A stretch of 64,000 nucleotides of DNA from Acidovorax sp. NCPPB 4044 (GTDB lineage: Bacteria; Pseudomonadota; Gammaproteobacteria; Burkholderiales; Burkholderiaceae_C), in contig NZ_JAMCOS010000001.1 in the NCBI RefSeq assembly GCF_028069655.1, positions 1,890,001 through 1,954,000 of the forward strand. Reading direction: 5' to 3'. Positions 17,588 to 25,866 of this stretch are shown here, piece by piece. Position 1 is the stretch's first letter; the number at the start of each line of letters is the position of its first letter. Made by a program: the position numbers and the translations under genes. A model generated the notes under the pieces. It saw only the letters and a list, made by a program, of their open reading frames with translations. It was not told where the DNA came from and searched no databases.

Positions 17588-19474
17588 TCAGGCGCCGGGC
17601 AGCCGCTCGGTGGAGAGCGCCCGCGCCAGGCGCGCCTCCACCGGCAGCGGCTCGCCCATCATGCGGGCAGCCAGCAGTTCGCCGCAGAGCTGCGACAGCG
17701 TGAGCCCCCGGGAGCCCATGGCGGCGCAGACCCAGAGGCCGGGCCGGTCCGCGGCGTCCACCGGCCCCACGAAGGGCAGGCGGTCGGGCGCGGTGCAGCG
17801 CACGGCCGCCCAGTGGCCGGGGGCCGCACCCGGGCCGGCGATGGCGGGCGCGAGGCCTTCCGCGAGCGCGGGCAGCAGCTGCTGCAGCTTGGCGGCATTG
17901 GCCGCATGGGCTTCGGCCTGCTCCTGCGGCGTGGGTGGCAGCGCCGTCTGGCCGCGCTCGAATGTCGAGCCCATGACCCAGACCGCGTTGCCCGGCCGGC
18001 CGGCGTGGGGCACCAGGTTGCCGTGGCCGTTGACGGGAAAGGGCGGCCAGGCCGCCGCGGGGCCCTCTGCCCGCAGCCCCCAGCTGACCTGCCCCCTCAA
18101 GGCATGGAGGGGGTAGCGTGCGGGCAGCCAGGGCCGGCTACCGTAGCCGGCCGCGATGACCACCTGCGGCGCTTCGGCCAGCAGCGCGCCGTCGTGGCCG
18201 AACGCCTGCCAGCCTGGCGTGCCGTCCGGGGCGGCGGTGCGCTCCAGGCGCGCGACGGCGCTCCGGCCCCGCCAGGCGATGGAGGGGTGGTCCAGCAGCG
18301 CCCGCACGAGCCGAGCGGGCCGGATCCATCCGCCCCGCGCGTGCCAGTAGGCGAGTGTTCCCGCTGGCAGGCCGGCCGCCGCCAGCGCGGCGGCATCGGC
18401 CGGGCGGCTCCATTCGGCGCCGGCTCCATCGGCGGGCAGCCGGAGCTTGCCGTCCACCTCGTGCTCGAGCACGCCGCAGGCGCTCCAGTCCTCGCCCTCG
18501 GCCAGCGGGGCCAGGGCCTGCAGCGTGGCCCGCACGCCGCCACGCGACAGGCGGGAAAGCAGGCTGTCGTCGGGCGACACGTGCGGCGCGAAGACCCCGG
18601 CGGGCAGTCCGGAGGCGCCCGCGGCCGGCTCCGCGGCCCCGTCCAGCACCTGCACATCCCAGCCGCGCCGTGCCAGGCTGGCCGCCGCGGCCGCGCCCGA
18701 GAGCCCGCCGCCGATCACCAGCGCCTGCGACGACGCCTGCCGCACGCGGACATCGGGCAGGTCCTGCTGGGCGGGGCGGGGCTCCCACGCCGGGTCGAAC
18801 ACCGCCTGCAGGTTGGCGCGCTTGGGAGGCATCCCCGGCACCTTCTTCACCTGGAAGCCGCATTGCGCCAGCGCCTCGCGCACGGCGCCCGCCACGCACC
18901 ACGTGGCCAGCCGCGTGCCCCGCCGGCAGCAGCGCGCCACGGCCTTGAGCGTGTGGGGCGACCAGAGGTCGGGGTTCGCGAGCGGGCTGAAGCCATCCAG
19001 GTACACGGCATCGGCCACGGGCTGCTGCTGGCGCAGCATGGCCTGCGCATCGCCGATGTAGAGGGTGAGCAGCACCCGGCCGCCCTCGAAGGCGAGCCGG
19101 TGCACGCCCGGCAGCAGCCCCCAGTACTGCGCATGCAGGGCGCGGGACAGCGGGGCCAGCTCCGGCTGGCCTTCCAGCGCGCGCCGCAGGTCCTCGGCGC
19201 TGACCGGGTAGGCCTCGCAGGACACGAAGTGCAGCAGGCGCGGCCGGTCCGGGTCGGCGCGCCATGCGGCCCAGGTCACGAGGAAGTTGAGCCCGCAGCC
19301 GAAGCCCGTCTCCAGCACCCGCCACTGCGCCTGCCCGGCCCACGCCCGCGGCAGGCCGCAGCCGCTCAGGAACACCCCGCGCGCCTGGTCGAGGCCGGTT
19401 TCGCTGTGGTAGCGGTCGCCGAACCGGGGGTTGTAGGGGATACCGTCGGGGAGCCAGTCGATGGGTTCGGACAT
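17588..19474 (-). CDS. mnmC: Bifunctional tRNA 5-methylaminomethyl-2-thiouridine enzyme MnmC
   Basis: Final steps of mnm5(s2)U34 synthesis in tRNA. The N-terminal half (about residues 1-240) is the SAM methyltransferase, with ETGFGCGLNFL near residue 55 and the DGFSPLANPDLWS catalytic region. The C-terminal half (about 255-628) is the FAD oxidase, with ALVIGGGLSGAAAA and DRLPFVGPV near the C-terminus. I chose the ATG at 19474 (MSEPIDWLPDG) because it matches the conserved family start; the open frame extends 22 codons upstream without support. It is downstream of yggX on the same strand but separated from it by a terminator hairpin. Confidence 0.93.
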   Translation of the reverse strand: MSEPIDWLPDGIPYNPRFGDRYHSETGLDQARGVFLSGCGLPRAWAGQAQWRVLETGFGCGLNFLVTWAAWRADPDRPRLLHFVSCEAYPVSAEDLRRALEGQPELAPLSRALHAQYWGLLPGVHRLAFEGGRVLLTLYIGDAQAMLRQQQPVADAVYLDGFSPLANPDLWSPHTLKAVARCCRRGTRLATWCVAGAVREALAQCGFQVKKVPGMPPKRANLQAVFDPAWEPRPAQQDLPDVRVRQASSQALVIGGGLSGAAAAASLARRGWDVQVLDGAAEPAAGASGLPAGVFAPHVSPDDSLLSRLSRGGVRATLQALAPLAEGEDWSACGVLEHEVDGKLRLPADGAGAEWSRPADAAALAAAGLPAGTLAYWHARGGWIRPARLVRALLDHPSIAWRGRSAVARLERTAAPDGTPGWQAFGHDGALLAEAPQVVIAAGYGSRPWLPARYPLHALRGQVSWGLRAEGPAAAWPPFPVNGHGNLVPHAGRPGNAVWVMGSTFERGQTALPPTPQEQAEAHAANAAKLQQLLPALAEGLAPAIAGPGAAPGHWAAVRCTAPDRLPFVGPVDAADRPGLWVCAAMGSRGLTLSQLCGELLAARMMGEPLPVEARLARALSTERLPGA

Positions 19475-19554
19475 GCGGGCGATTGTCGGTGCGCTGCCGG
19501 CGCCGCCCTGGCAGCGCGCAACGGTTTCATTGCGCCGCATCAGGACTTGGGCGC

Positions 19555-19588
19555 GTGAAAAAAAGAAGGCCCGGGAGCACCGGGCCTG
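19555..19588 (-). terminator. Rho-independent terminator after yggX
   Basis: On the minus strand the stem AGGCCCGG...CCGGGCCT is followed by C and a run of T residues (the A tract at 19556-19564 on the plus strand). It lies 55 bp after the yggX stop. Confidence 0.8.
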
Positions 19589-19642
19589 GAGGCGGACGGC
19601 CAGGGCGGCCCCGCAATGCCTGCGAGGCTGCGCAGGCCGGGG

Positions 19643-19915
19643 TCAGGCGCTGGGCGGTACGTAGCCGGCCGCCGCGTCCGCGCCGCCGCCGAAGAAGTGC
19701 TGCTCCATCTGGCGCGCCAGGTACTGGCGGGCGCGGGCATCGGCGAGGTTCAGGCGGTTCTCGTTCACGAGCATGGTCTGGTGCTTGAGCCAGCCGGCCC
19801 AGGCCTCCTTGCTCACGCTCTCGAAAATGCGCTTGCCCAGGTCGCCCGGGTACGGGGGAAAGTCGAGGCCTTCGGCTTCCTTGCCGAGCTTGATGCACTG
19901 GACGGTACGGGCCAT
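19643..19915 (-). CDS. yggX: Oxidative damage protection / Fe(II) trafficking protein YggX
   Basis: Small cytoplasmic protein linked to protection of Fe-S clusters from oxidants. The 90-residue product starts [21 protein letters not shown], with the invariant Cys7, and continues with [17 protein letters not shown] and the tail QMEQHFFGG, all characteristic of the family. It is a single-gene unit ended by a strong terminator and divergent from sbp. Confidence 0.95.
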   Translation of the reverse strand: MARTVQCIKLGKEAEGLDFPPYPGDLGKRIFESVSKEAWAGWLKHQTMLVNENRLNLADARARQYLARQMEQHFFGGGADAAAGYVPPSA

Positions 19916-20049
19916 GGGGTTGGGTTCCTTGTGGTGTCGAAAGAAGAGGGCGAATCGGTACGGGGCGCTGGCGCTCCAAGGGACCTGAAGACCCCAGGGT
20001 GCGCCGCGCCGCTTCGGGGCAACCGACTCTACAGATGATTTGGATATTT

Positions 20050-20078
20050 AAAACTGAAATTTCAGTAGTTTCAGTTTT
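20050..20078. promoter_or_regulatory. Nested palindrome upstream of sbp
   Basis: AAAACTGAAA and TTTCAGTTTT form perfect ten-base arms around a nine-base spacer. The left arm also begins a perfect 14-base palindrome (ACTGAAATTTCAGT, 20052-20065). It lies 70-100 bases upstream of the sbp ATG in an A+T-rich gap. The arrangement suits an activator or repressor site, for example a CysB/SsuR-type LysR protein (inference). Confidence 0.5.
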
Positions 20079-20146
20079 GAAGAGGGGCTTTCAGAATGCG
20101 ATGCATCGGTGCTCCACCGTTGCCGGATTCCCCTAGAAAGCCTTCC

Positions 20147-21172
20147 ATGAACCTTCGCCGCGACTTTATCAAGTTTCCTGCCGCAGCCATCCTGGCCGGC
20201 GCCCTGGCCGCCATCGGCGCACCCGTCTTCGCACAGCAGCCCGTGCAGCTGCTGAACGTGTCGTACGACCCGACCCGCGAGCTGTACGTCGAGTACAACC
20301 AGGCCTTCGCCAAGTACTGGAAGGGCAAGTCGGGGCAGGACGTGCAGGTCAAGCAGTCGCATGGCGGCTCGGGCAAGCAGGCCCGCTCGATCATCGACGG
20401 CATCGATGCCGACGTGGCCACGCTGGCCCTGGGCGGCGACATCGATGCACTGGTGAAGAACGGCGGCCTCGTCAAGGCGGACTGGCAGAAGCGCCTCCCG
20501 CACAACTCCGCTCCCTACACGTCCACCATCGTGTTCCTCGTGAAGAAGGGCAACCCCAAGGGCATCAAGGACTGGGACGACCTCGTCAAGCCCGGCGTGC
20601 AGGTGATCACGCCCAACCCCAAGACCTCCGGCGGTGCCCGCTGGAACTACCTGGCTGCCTGGGAGTTCGCCAAGCGCAAGTACGGCGGCGACGCCAAGGC
20701 CAAGGAGTTCGTGGGCAACCTCTACAAGAACGTGCCTGTGCTGGACACCGGTGCGCGCGGCTCCACCATCACCTTCGTGCAGCGCGGCGTGGGCGATGTG
20801 CTGCTGGCCTGGGAGAACGAGGCCTTCCTCGCGCTCAAGGAATTCGGCGCCGACAAGTTCCAGATCGTGGCCCCGTCGCTCTCCATCCTGGCCGAGCCCA
20901 GCGTGGCAGTGGTGGACAAGGTGGTCGACAAGAAGGGCACGCGCGCCGTGGCCGAGGAATACCTGAAGTACCTGTACTCGGACGAAGGTCAGGACATCGC
21001 CGGCAAGCACTTCTACCGCCCCACGAGCGAAAAGGCCAAGGCCAAGTACGACCAGCAGTTCCCCAAGCTCACGCTGGTCACCATCGACCAGGCGTTCGGT
21101 GGCTGGGGCAAGGCCGACAAGGACCATTTCGCCGACGGCGGCAGCTTCGACCAGATCTATACCAAGAAGTAA
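20147..21172 (+). CDS. sbp: Periplasmic sulfate-binding protein
   Basis: High-affinity sulfate/thiosulfate-binding component of an ABC importer. The 341-residue product has a signal peptide ([17 protein letters not shown], cleavage after VFAQ near residue 28). The mature protein begins [13 protein letters not shown], the standard Sbp/CysP opening, followed by [12 protein letters not shown] (sulfate site) and [13 protein letters not shown]. The ATG at 20147 gives a normal signal peptide. No cysT, cysW or cysA follows; the next gene is ssuE after 48 bp, so this Sbp heads the sulfonate cluster and must work with permeases encoded elsewhere. Confidence 0.93.
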   Translation: MNLRRDFIKFPAAAILAGALAAIGAPVFAQQPVQLLNVSYDPTRELYVEYNQAFAKYWKGKSGQDVQVKQSHGGSGKQARSIIDGIDADVATLALGGDIDALVKNGGLVKADWQKRLPHNSAPYTSTIVFLVKKGNPKGIKDWDDLVKPGVQVITPNPKTSGGARWNYLAAWEFAKRKYGGDAKAKEFVGNLYKNVPVLDTGARGSTITFVQRGVGDVLLAWENEAFLALKEFGADKFQIVAPSLSILAEPSVAVVDKVVDKKGTRAVAEEYLKYLYSDEGQDIAGKHFYRPTSEKAKAKYDQQFPKLTLVTIDQAFGGWGKADKDHFADGGSFDQIYTKK

Positions 21173-21220
21173 GCCGCGTTCCGCGCCGCCACCTTCGCCC
21201 GACCCCGAGAGACCCGATCC

Positions 21221-21811
21221 ATGTCCGTACTCCTGATCGCCGGCAGCCCCTCCGAGCGCTCGCGCTCGGCCGCGTTGCTGGACGCCGTCTCCCTGCGGCT
21301 GTCGGTGCGCGGCACGGCGGTGCACCGCCTGCACATCCGCGACCTGTCGCCGCAGGCGCTGCTGCTGGCCGACACCGGCCACCGGTCCATTGCGCAGGCC
21401 GTGGACCGCGTGGCGCAAGCCACCGCGCTGGTGGTCGCCACGCCGGTCTACAAGGCGGCCTACAGCGGCGTGCTGAAGGTCTTCCTCGACCTGCTGCCGC
21501 AGACAGCGCTCAAGGGCAAGGCGGTCCTGCCGCTGGCCACGGGCGGCAGCCCCCACCACATGCTGGCGCTCGACTACGCGCTGCGGCCCGTGCTGCAGTC
21601 GCTGGGTGCCAAGCACATCCTGCCGGGCGTCTATGCCACCGACGCGCAGGTCGCGCTCACGCCCGAAGGGGCCTACGACATCGGTCGCGACATCTCCGAC
21701 CGGCTCGACGAAGGGATCGACCATCTCGTGAACGAGGTGCTGCGGTCCGCGCCCGTGCAGGCCACGCGCTTCCCGCCAGTGCCGTTCTCGCAGGTGCGAT
21801 GTAGCGTCTGA
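21221..21811 (+). CDS. ssuE: NAD(P)H-dependent FMN reductase SsuE
   Basis: Provides reduced FMN to the alkanesulfonate monooxygenase SsuD. The 196-residue flavodoxin-fold protein begins SVLLIAGSPSERSRS (phosphate-binding loop, residues 2-16) and has ATPVYKAAYSGVLKVFLDLLPQ (about 73-94), the SsuE signature with the short insertion at YKAAYSG. It also has PLATGGSPHHMLALDYALRP. It lies 48 bp after sbp and 175 bp before the first ssuA. Confidence 0.93.
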   Translation: MSVLLIAGSPSERSRSAALLDAVSLRLSVRGTAVHRLHIRDLSPQALLLADTGHRSIAQAVDRVAQATALVVATPVYKAAYSGVLKVFLDLLPQTALKGKAVLPLATGGSPHHMLALDYALRPVLQSLGAKHILPGVYATDAQVALTPEGAYDIGRDISDRLDEGIDHLVNEVLRSAPVQATRFPPVPFSQVRCSV

Positions 21812-21986
21812 CACGCCCCCTGGCGGCCGCGGCTTCTGACCGCGGCTGCCGGGCACGGCACTTCCCCTTTCTTTCCCTTTTTCGTCTTTTTCGCCGTCTC
21901 ACGGGGCCGGTGCGTGCGTTGTCGCACGCCGGGCGGAGCTTTGCCTGCGCACCGCCCCCGGCCAACCCAATCAAGGAGCTTTTCGC

Positions 21987-22988
21987 ATGGGCCTGTTCAC
22001 CGATCCCTCCATTCCCGGCGTTTCCGCCGGCAGCGCCGATACCTCGCGCCGCCAATGGCTGGCCGCAGGCCTGGGTGCCGCGGCGCTGGCCGCAGTGCCC
22101 GCCTGGGCCCAGCAGCCGGCGGGCGACCGCACGCTGCGGGTGGGCCACCAGAAGGGCTGGCTGTCGCTGGTGAAGGCCCGCGGCACGCTCGAAAAGCGCC
22201 TGGCCCCGCTGGGCGCCAAGGTGACCTGGACCGAATTCAACGCCGGCCCCGTGCAGCTGGAGGCGCTGAACGTCGGCGCCATCGATTTCGGCGATGTGGG
22301 CGAAGCCCCGCCGATCTTCGCGCAGGCCGCCGGCGCCCCGCTGGTTTATGCCGGCGCCACGGTGCCGCGCCCGGCCGTGGAGGCGGTGGTGGTGCCCAAG
22401 GGGTCCGCCATCCGCAGCGTGGCCGATCTGAAGGGCAAGCGCGTGGCCTACAACAAGGGCTCCAACGTGCATTACTTCCTGGTCAAGCTGCTCGAAAAGC
22501 ACGGCCTGCAGTACCGCGACGTGCAGTCGGTCTTCCTCGCGCCGCCCGATGCCCGTGCGGCTTTCGAGCGCGGCGCGGTCGATGCCTGGGTGATCTGGGA
22601 CCCGTTCCTGGCCTCGGCCGAGAAGACGCTCGGCGCCCGCGTGCTGGCCGATGCCACGGGCGTGGCGAACAACCGGGCGTTCTATTTCACGTCGCGCGAT
22701 TTCGCCACCCGCAACGCCGATGTGCTGCGCATCGCCATCGACGAGGTCAACGCCGTCGATACCTGGATCTCGCGCAACAAGGGCGAAGCCGCGGCCGAGC
22801 TGTCGCAGGTGCTGGGCCTGGACCGCTCCATCACCGAGCTGTTCGTGGGCCGCGTGGGCTACGGCACGCGCGTGGTGACCCGGGAGATCCTGGCCGAGCA
22901 GCAGGCCATCGCGGACACCTTCTTCGACCTGAAGCTGATCCCCAAGAAGCTCAACGTGCTGCACGCCGCCCCGGTGGATCTGTCGTGA
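21987..22988 (+). CDS. ssuA: Aliphatic sulfonate-binding protein SsuA (copy 1)
   Basis: Periplasmic receptor of the sulfonate ABC importer. The 333-residue product has a twin-arginine-like N-terminus (SRRQWLAAGLGAAALAAVPAWA, cleavage near residue 41). The mature domain shows LRVGHQKGWLSLVKARGTLE, FGDVGEAPPIFAQAAGAPL and AFERGAVDAWVIWDPFLASAE, all typical of SsuA. A good Shine-Dalgarno (AAGGAG) precedes the ATG. A pyrimidine-rich tract at about 21860-21897 lies in its leader. A second, clearly paralogous SsuA is encoded at 25867-26877. Confidence 0.9.
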   Translation: MGLFTDPSIPGVSAGSADTSRRQWLAAGLGAAALAAVPAWAQQPAGDRTLRVGHQKGWLSLVKARGTLEKRLAPLGAKVTWTEFNAGPVQLEALNVGAIDFGDVGEAPPIFAQAAGAPLVYAGATVPRPAVEAVVVPKGSAIRSVADLKGKRVAYNKGSNVHYFLVKLLEKHGLQYRDVQSVFLAPPDARAAFERGAVDAWVIWDPFLASAEKTLGARVLADATGVANNRAFYFTSRDFATRNADVLRIAIDEVNAVDTWISRNKGEAAAELSQVLGLDRSITELFVGRVGYGTRVVTREILAEQQAIADTFFDLKLIPKKLNVLHAAPVDLS

Positions 22989-23020
22989 CCGCCCGCCGTA
23001 CCCGCCCAAGGAGCCCGACC

Positions 23021-23233
23021 ATGTCCATCCTGTCCACGCCCGCCGCACTGGCCCACCGCGCGCGGCGCCTGCTGCGGATCACGGCCCGTGCCTGGGGCAT
23101 CGAGCCGCCCCCCGCGCGCACGGCCCCTCCCCGCCGCGCGCCAGTGGCCTGCGTGCCCGCACGCCGCCCCCTGGCCGCCGCGATGCAGGCCCCCTGCGCC
23201 CGCCCGGCGCCGTACTTCGCCATCTCGTACTGA
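23021..23233 (+). CDS. Small uncharacterised ORF between ssuA and ssuD
   Basis: I do not recognise this 70-residue protein. It starts with ATG after AAGGAG at ideal spacing (23009-23014), lies 32 bp after ssuA and 64 bp before ssuD, and runs with the operon. The product is basic and Ala/Pro/Arg-rich, with no clear signal peptide, three cysteines only after residue 40 (ACVPAR, APCARP) and the tail PYFAISY. Placement and ribosome binding site argue that it is translated. The composition, which is like random GC-rich DNA, argues for caution. Confidence 0.45.
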   Translation: MSILSTPAALAHRARRLLRITARAWGIEPPPARTAPPRRAPVACVPARRPLAAAMQAPCARPAPYFAISY

Positions 23234-23297
23234 GGCCGGGGCCCGTCCTGGCCAGTCCGTCCGTCCGTCCATCCCCATCGCACCGCGGGAGATACGC

Positions 23298-24578
23298 ATG
23301 CAAGTTTTCTGGTTCATCCCCACCCATGGCGACAGCCGCTACCTCGGTACGTCCGAAGGCGCGCGCCCGGTCAACCATGAGTACCTCAGGCAGGTGGCGG
23401 TGGCGGCCGACAGCCTGGGCTACGAAGGGGTGCTCATTCCCACGGGGCGCTCGTGCGAAGACCCCTGGGTGGTTGCCTCCCACCTCGCCGCGGTGACGCA
23501 GCGCCTGAAGTTCCTGGTGGCCGTGCGCCCCGGGCTGCACCAGCCGTCCCTGGCCGCACGCATGGCCGCCACCTTCGACCGCCTCTCGGGCGGGCGCCTG
23601 CTCATCAACCTCGTCACCGGTGGCGACCGGGCGGAGCTGGAGGGCGACGGCGTGTTCCTGGACCATGCGCAGCGCTATGCGCAGTCGGCCGAATTCATCC
23701 GCATCTGGCGCGAGATCCTGGCGCGCAGCCACGCCGGGGAGGGCTTCGACTACGAAGGCGAGCACCTCACCGTGAAGGGCGCCAAGCTGCTCTACCCGCC
23801 GCTGCAGACCCCCTATCCGCCGGTGTATTTCGGCGGGTCGTCCGAGGCGGCGCACGAACTGGCCGCCGAGCAGGTGGACGCCTACCTCACCTGGGGCGAA
23901 CCGCCCGCCGAGGTGGCGCGCAAGGTGGCCGACGTGCGCGAGCGCGCCGCGCGCCACGGCCGCACGGTGCGCTTCGGCATCCGGCTGCACGTGATCGTGC
24001 GCGAGACCGATGCGGCCGCCTGGGCCGCGGCCGAGGACCTCATCAGCCGCGTGACCGACGAGACGGTGGTGCAGGCGCAGGCGGTGTTCGCACGCATGGA
24101 TTCCGAAGGCCAGCGCCGCATGGCTGCTTTGCATGCCGGCGCAAGAAACAAGGCCCCCACGCTTGGCGCTGCCGCAGCCTCGCTGCCCCCCGAGGGGATG
24201 CAATCGCCCAGGGGCGGCCCGTCGGCGATCGGGCGCAGCCGCGCCGATCTGGAGATCAGCCCCAACCTCTGGGCCGGCGTGGGCCTGGTGCGCGGCGGCG
24301 CGGGCACGGCGCTGGTGGGCGATCCGAAGACCGTGGCGGCGCGCATGCAGGAGTATGCCGACCTCGGCATCGACACCTTCGTGCTCTCGGGCTATCCGCA
24401 CCTGGAGGAGGCCTACCGGTTCGCCGAACTCGTGTTTCCGCTGCTGCCGCTGGAGACGCGCCAGCGCATCGCCGGCACCGGCGGCACGGCCCGGCCGCTG
24501 ACCGGGCCGTTCGGCGAGATCGTGGGCAACCAGTACGCGCCGCGCACGCCGCGCACGCCGCGCGCATCGCAGAGCTGA
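23298..24578 (+). CDS. ssuD: FMNH2-dependent alkanesulfonate monooxygenase SsuD
   Basis: Cleaves alkanesulfonates to aldehyde and sulfite using FMNH2 and O2. The 426-residue product shows the family core: [10 protein letters not shown] at the start, GRSCED (Cys54 in E. coli), [11 protein letters not shown] with the conserved Arg/His, and [14 protein letters not shown] with the equivalent of E. coli Arg297. Two differences stand out. About 32 extra residues (284-316, [10 protein letters not shown] to [10 protein letters not shown]) interrupt the conserved stretch between RMAALH and [10 protein letters not shown]. The C-terminus is also extended by a PRTP repeat. The insertion falls in the region that in E. 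coli is a mobile active-site loop. Whether the enzyme is fully active cannot be told from sequence. Confidence 0.92.
   Translation: MQVFWFIPTHGDSRYLGTSEGARPVNHEYLRQVAVAADSLGYEGVLIPTGRSCEDPWVVASHLAAVTQRLKFLVAVRPGLHQPSLAARMAATFDRLSGGRLLINLVTGGDRAELEGDGVFLDHAQRYAQSAEFIRIWREILARSHAGEGFDYEGEHLTVKGAKLLYPPLQTPYPPVYFGGSSEAAHELAAEQVDAYLTWGEPPAEVARKVADVRERAARHGRTVRFGIRLHVIVRETDAAAWAAAEDLISRVTDETVVQAQAVFARMDSEGQRRMAALHAGARNKAPTLGAAAASLPPEGMQSPRGGPSAIGRSRADLEISPNLWAGVGLVRGGAGTALVGDPKTVAARMQEYADLGIDTFVLSGYPHLEEAYRFAELVFPLLPLETRQRIAGTGGTARPLTGPFGEIVGNQYAPRTPRTPRASQS
24147..24246 (+). repeat. Palindromic intergenic-type insertion inside ssuD
   Basis: About 100 bases keep the reading frame but encode residues absent from other SsuD proteins. 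The DNA contains CCCCCCGAGGGG, GCCCAGGGGCGGCCC and GGCGCTGCCGCAGCC, a mix of self-complementary G/C blocks typical of intergenic repeats in Comamonadaceae genomes as I recall them. No other copy is evident in this window. Confidence 0.55.
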
Positions 24579-24602
24579 CAACGGGGCACAGGAGCACAAC
24601 GC

Positions 24603-24977
24603 ATGGCCATCCATTCCATCAACCACGTCCAGCTGCCGTTTCCCGCGGGCGCAGAGGGCGAGATCCGCGACTTCTACACCGGCCTGCTGGGCCTGGCCGA
24701 AGTGACCTATCCGGCAGAGAACGCGCTGCATTTCGCTGCCGGCAACCAGCGCATCGCGCTCGTGCCCACGGCCCGCTGGCAACCCGCGCCGGTGGCCTCC
24801 CACCTGGCCTTCGAAGTGGACAACCTGCCCGAGCTGCGTGGCCGGTTGCTGCAGGCCGAGCTGGCGGTGGTGGAAAACCGCTCGCTGCCCGGCTACCTGC
24901 GCTTCTACGTGAAGGACCCCGCGGGCAACCAGCTCGAATTCCTCGAGGCCGACGCCGAAGCCGGAGCCCTGGCATGA
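24603..24977 (+). CDS. VOC-family (glyoxalase/dioxygenase fold) protein in the ssu operon
   Basis: A 124-residue single-domain vicinal-oxygen-chelate protein. It shows the family start INHVQLPFP with a probable metal-ligand histidine, the FYTGLLGL helix, SHLAFEV with a second histidine, and YVKDPAGNQLEFLE with the terminal glutamate. Substrate unknown. It overlaps the ssuC start as ATGA, so it is translationally coupled to the permease gene and part of the operon. That suggests a role in organosulfur metabolism, for example handling aldehyde products (inference). Confidence 0.82.
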   Translation: MAIHSINHVQLPFPAGAEGEIRDFYTGLLGLAEVTYPAENALHFAAGNQRIALVPTARWQPAPVASHLAFEVDNLPELRGRLLQAELAVVENRSLPGYLRFYVKDPAGNQLEFLEADAEAGALA

Positions 24978-25852
24978 CCGGCCGCGAACTCTCCGCCTCC
25001 GTGCGCGAACTGCAGGTCTCCGCGGCCACCGACACGCCCGAGGCCCCCGGCGCCGGTCTGCCCGCGCCGCTGCGCCGCTGGGCGGCGGCCGTGGGCCAGC
25101 GGCTGCTGCCCTGGCTGGTGCCGGTGGCGCTGATCGCCGCGTGGCAGGTGGCTTCGGCCCAGGGCTGGCTGTCCAGCCGCGTGCTGCCCGCGCCGTCCGA
25201 CGTGCTCAAGGCCGCATGGGTGCTGGCCGAATCGGGTGAGCTGTGGACGCATGTGAAGGTGAGCGCCGGCCGCGCGCTCACCGGGCTGGCCATCGGCGGC
25301 GGGCTGGGCCTGCTGCTGGGGCTGCTCACCGGCTCGCTGCGCTGGGCCGAGACGCTGCTCGATTCCACCGTGCAGATGGTGCGCAACATCCCGGCGCTGG
25401 CGCTCATCCCGCTGGTGATCCTGTGGTTCGGCATCGACGAATCGGCCAAGCTCTTCCTGATCGCGGTGTCGGTGTTCTTTCCCATCTACCTCAACACCTT
25501 CCACGGCATCCGCAACGTGGACCCCGGCCTGATCGAGATGGGCCGCACCTACGGGCTCTCGCGCTGGCAGCTCTACCGCGAGGTGATCCTGCCGGGCTCG
25601 CTGTCGTCGATCCTCGTGGGCCTGCGCTTCTCGCTGGGGCTCATGTGGGTGATCCTGATCGTGGCGGAGACCATCTCGGCGCAGGCCGGCATCGGCTACC
25701 TCACGATGAATGCGCGCGAATTCCTGCAGACCGACGTGGTGCTGGTGGGCATCCTGCTCTACGCGCTGCTGGGCAAGCTGGCCGACGTGTTCGCCCGCGG
25801 GCTGGAGCACTGGTGGCTGCGCTGGCATCCCGGCTACCAGGCCAAGGGATGA
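24974..25852 (+). CDS. ssuC: Sulfonate ABC transporter permease SsuC
   Basis: Inner-membrane channel of the sulfonate importer. The 292-residue protein has a soluble N-terminal segment of about 45 residues, then about six transmembrane helices. The EAA-type ATPase contact loop reads EMGRTYGLSRWQLYREVILP (about residues 178-197). SsuC hallmarks include VLPAPSDVLKA, VRNIPALALIPLVILWFGI and GIGYLTMNAREFLQTD. It is coupled to the VOC gene upstream and followed 14 bp later by the second ssuA. Confidence 0.93.
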   Translation: MTGRELSASVRELQVSAATDTPEAPGAGLPAPLRRWAAAVGQRLLPWLVPVALIAAWQVASAQGWLSSRVLPAPSDVLKAAWVLAESGELWTHVKVSAGRALTGLAIGGGLGLLLGLLTGSLRWAETLLDSTVQMVRNIPALALIPLVILWFGIDESAKLFLIAVSVFFPIYLNTFHGIRNVDPGLIEMGRTYGLSRWQLYREVILPGSLSSILVGLRFSLGLMWVILIVAETISAQAGIGYLTMNAREFLQTDVVLVGILLYALLGKLADVFARGLEHWWLRWHPGYQAKG

Positions 25853-25866
25853 GAGAGGAGCACGCC

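Noticed and set aside
18090..18113. CCCCCTC...GAGGGGG dyad inside mnmC, first taken for an inserted repeat like that in ssuD
   Set aside because: It encodes RYPLHALRGQVSW, a conserved MnmC segment, so the dyad is coincidental.
20048..21856. Minus-strand frame of about 600 codons opposite sbp and ssuE
   Set aside because: Both plus-strand genes are full-length and recognisable; the antisense frame has no start context or family.
24520..24572. PRTP repeats at the SsuD C-terminus as a functional repeat domain
   Set aside because: Only two to three short units at the chain end; SsuD C-termini are variable.
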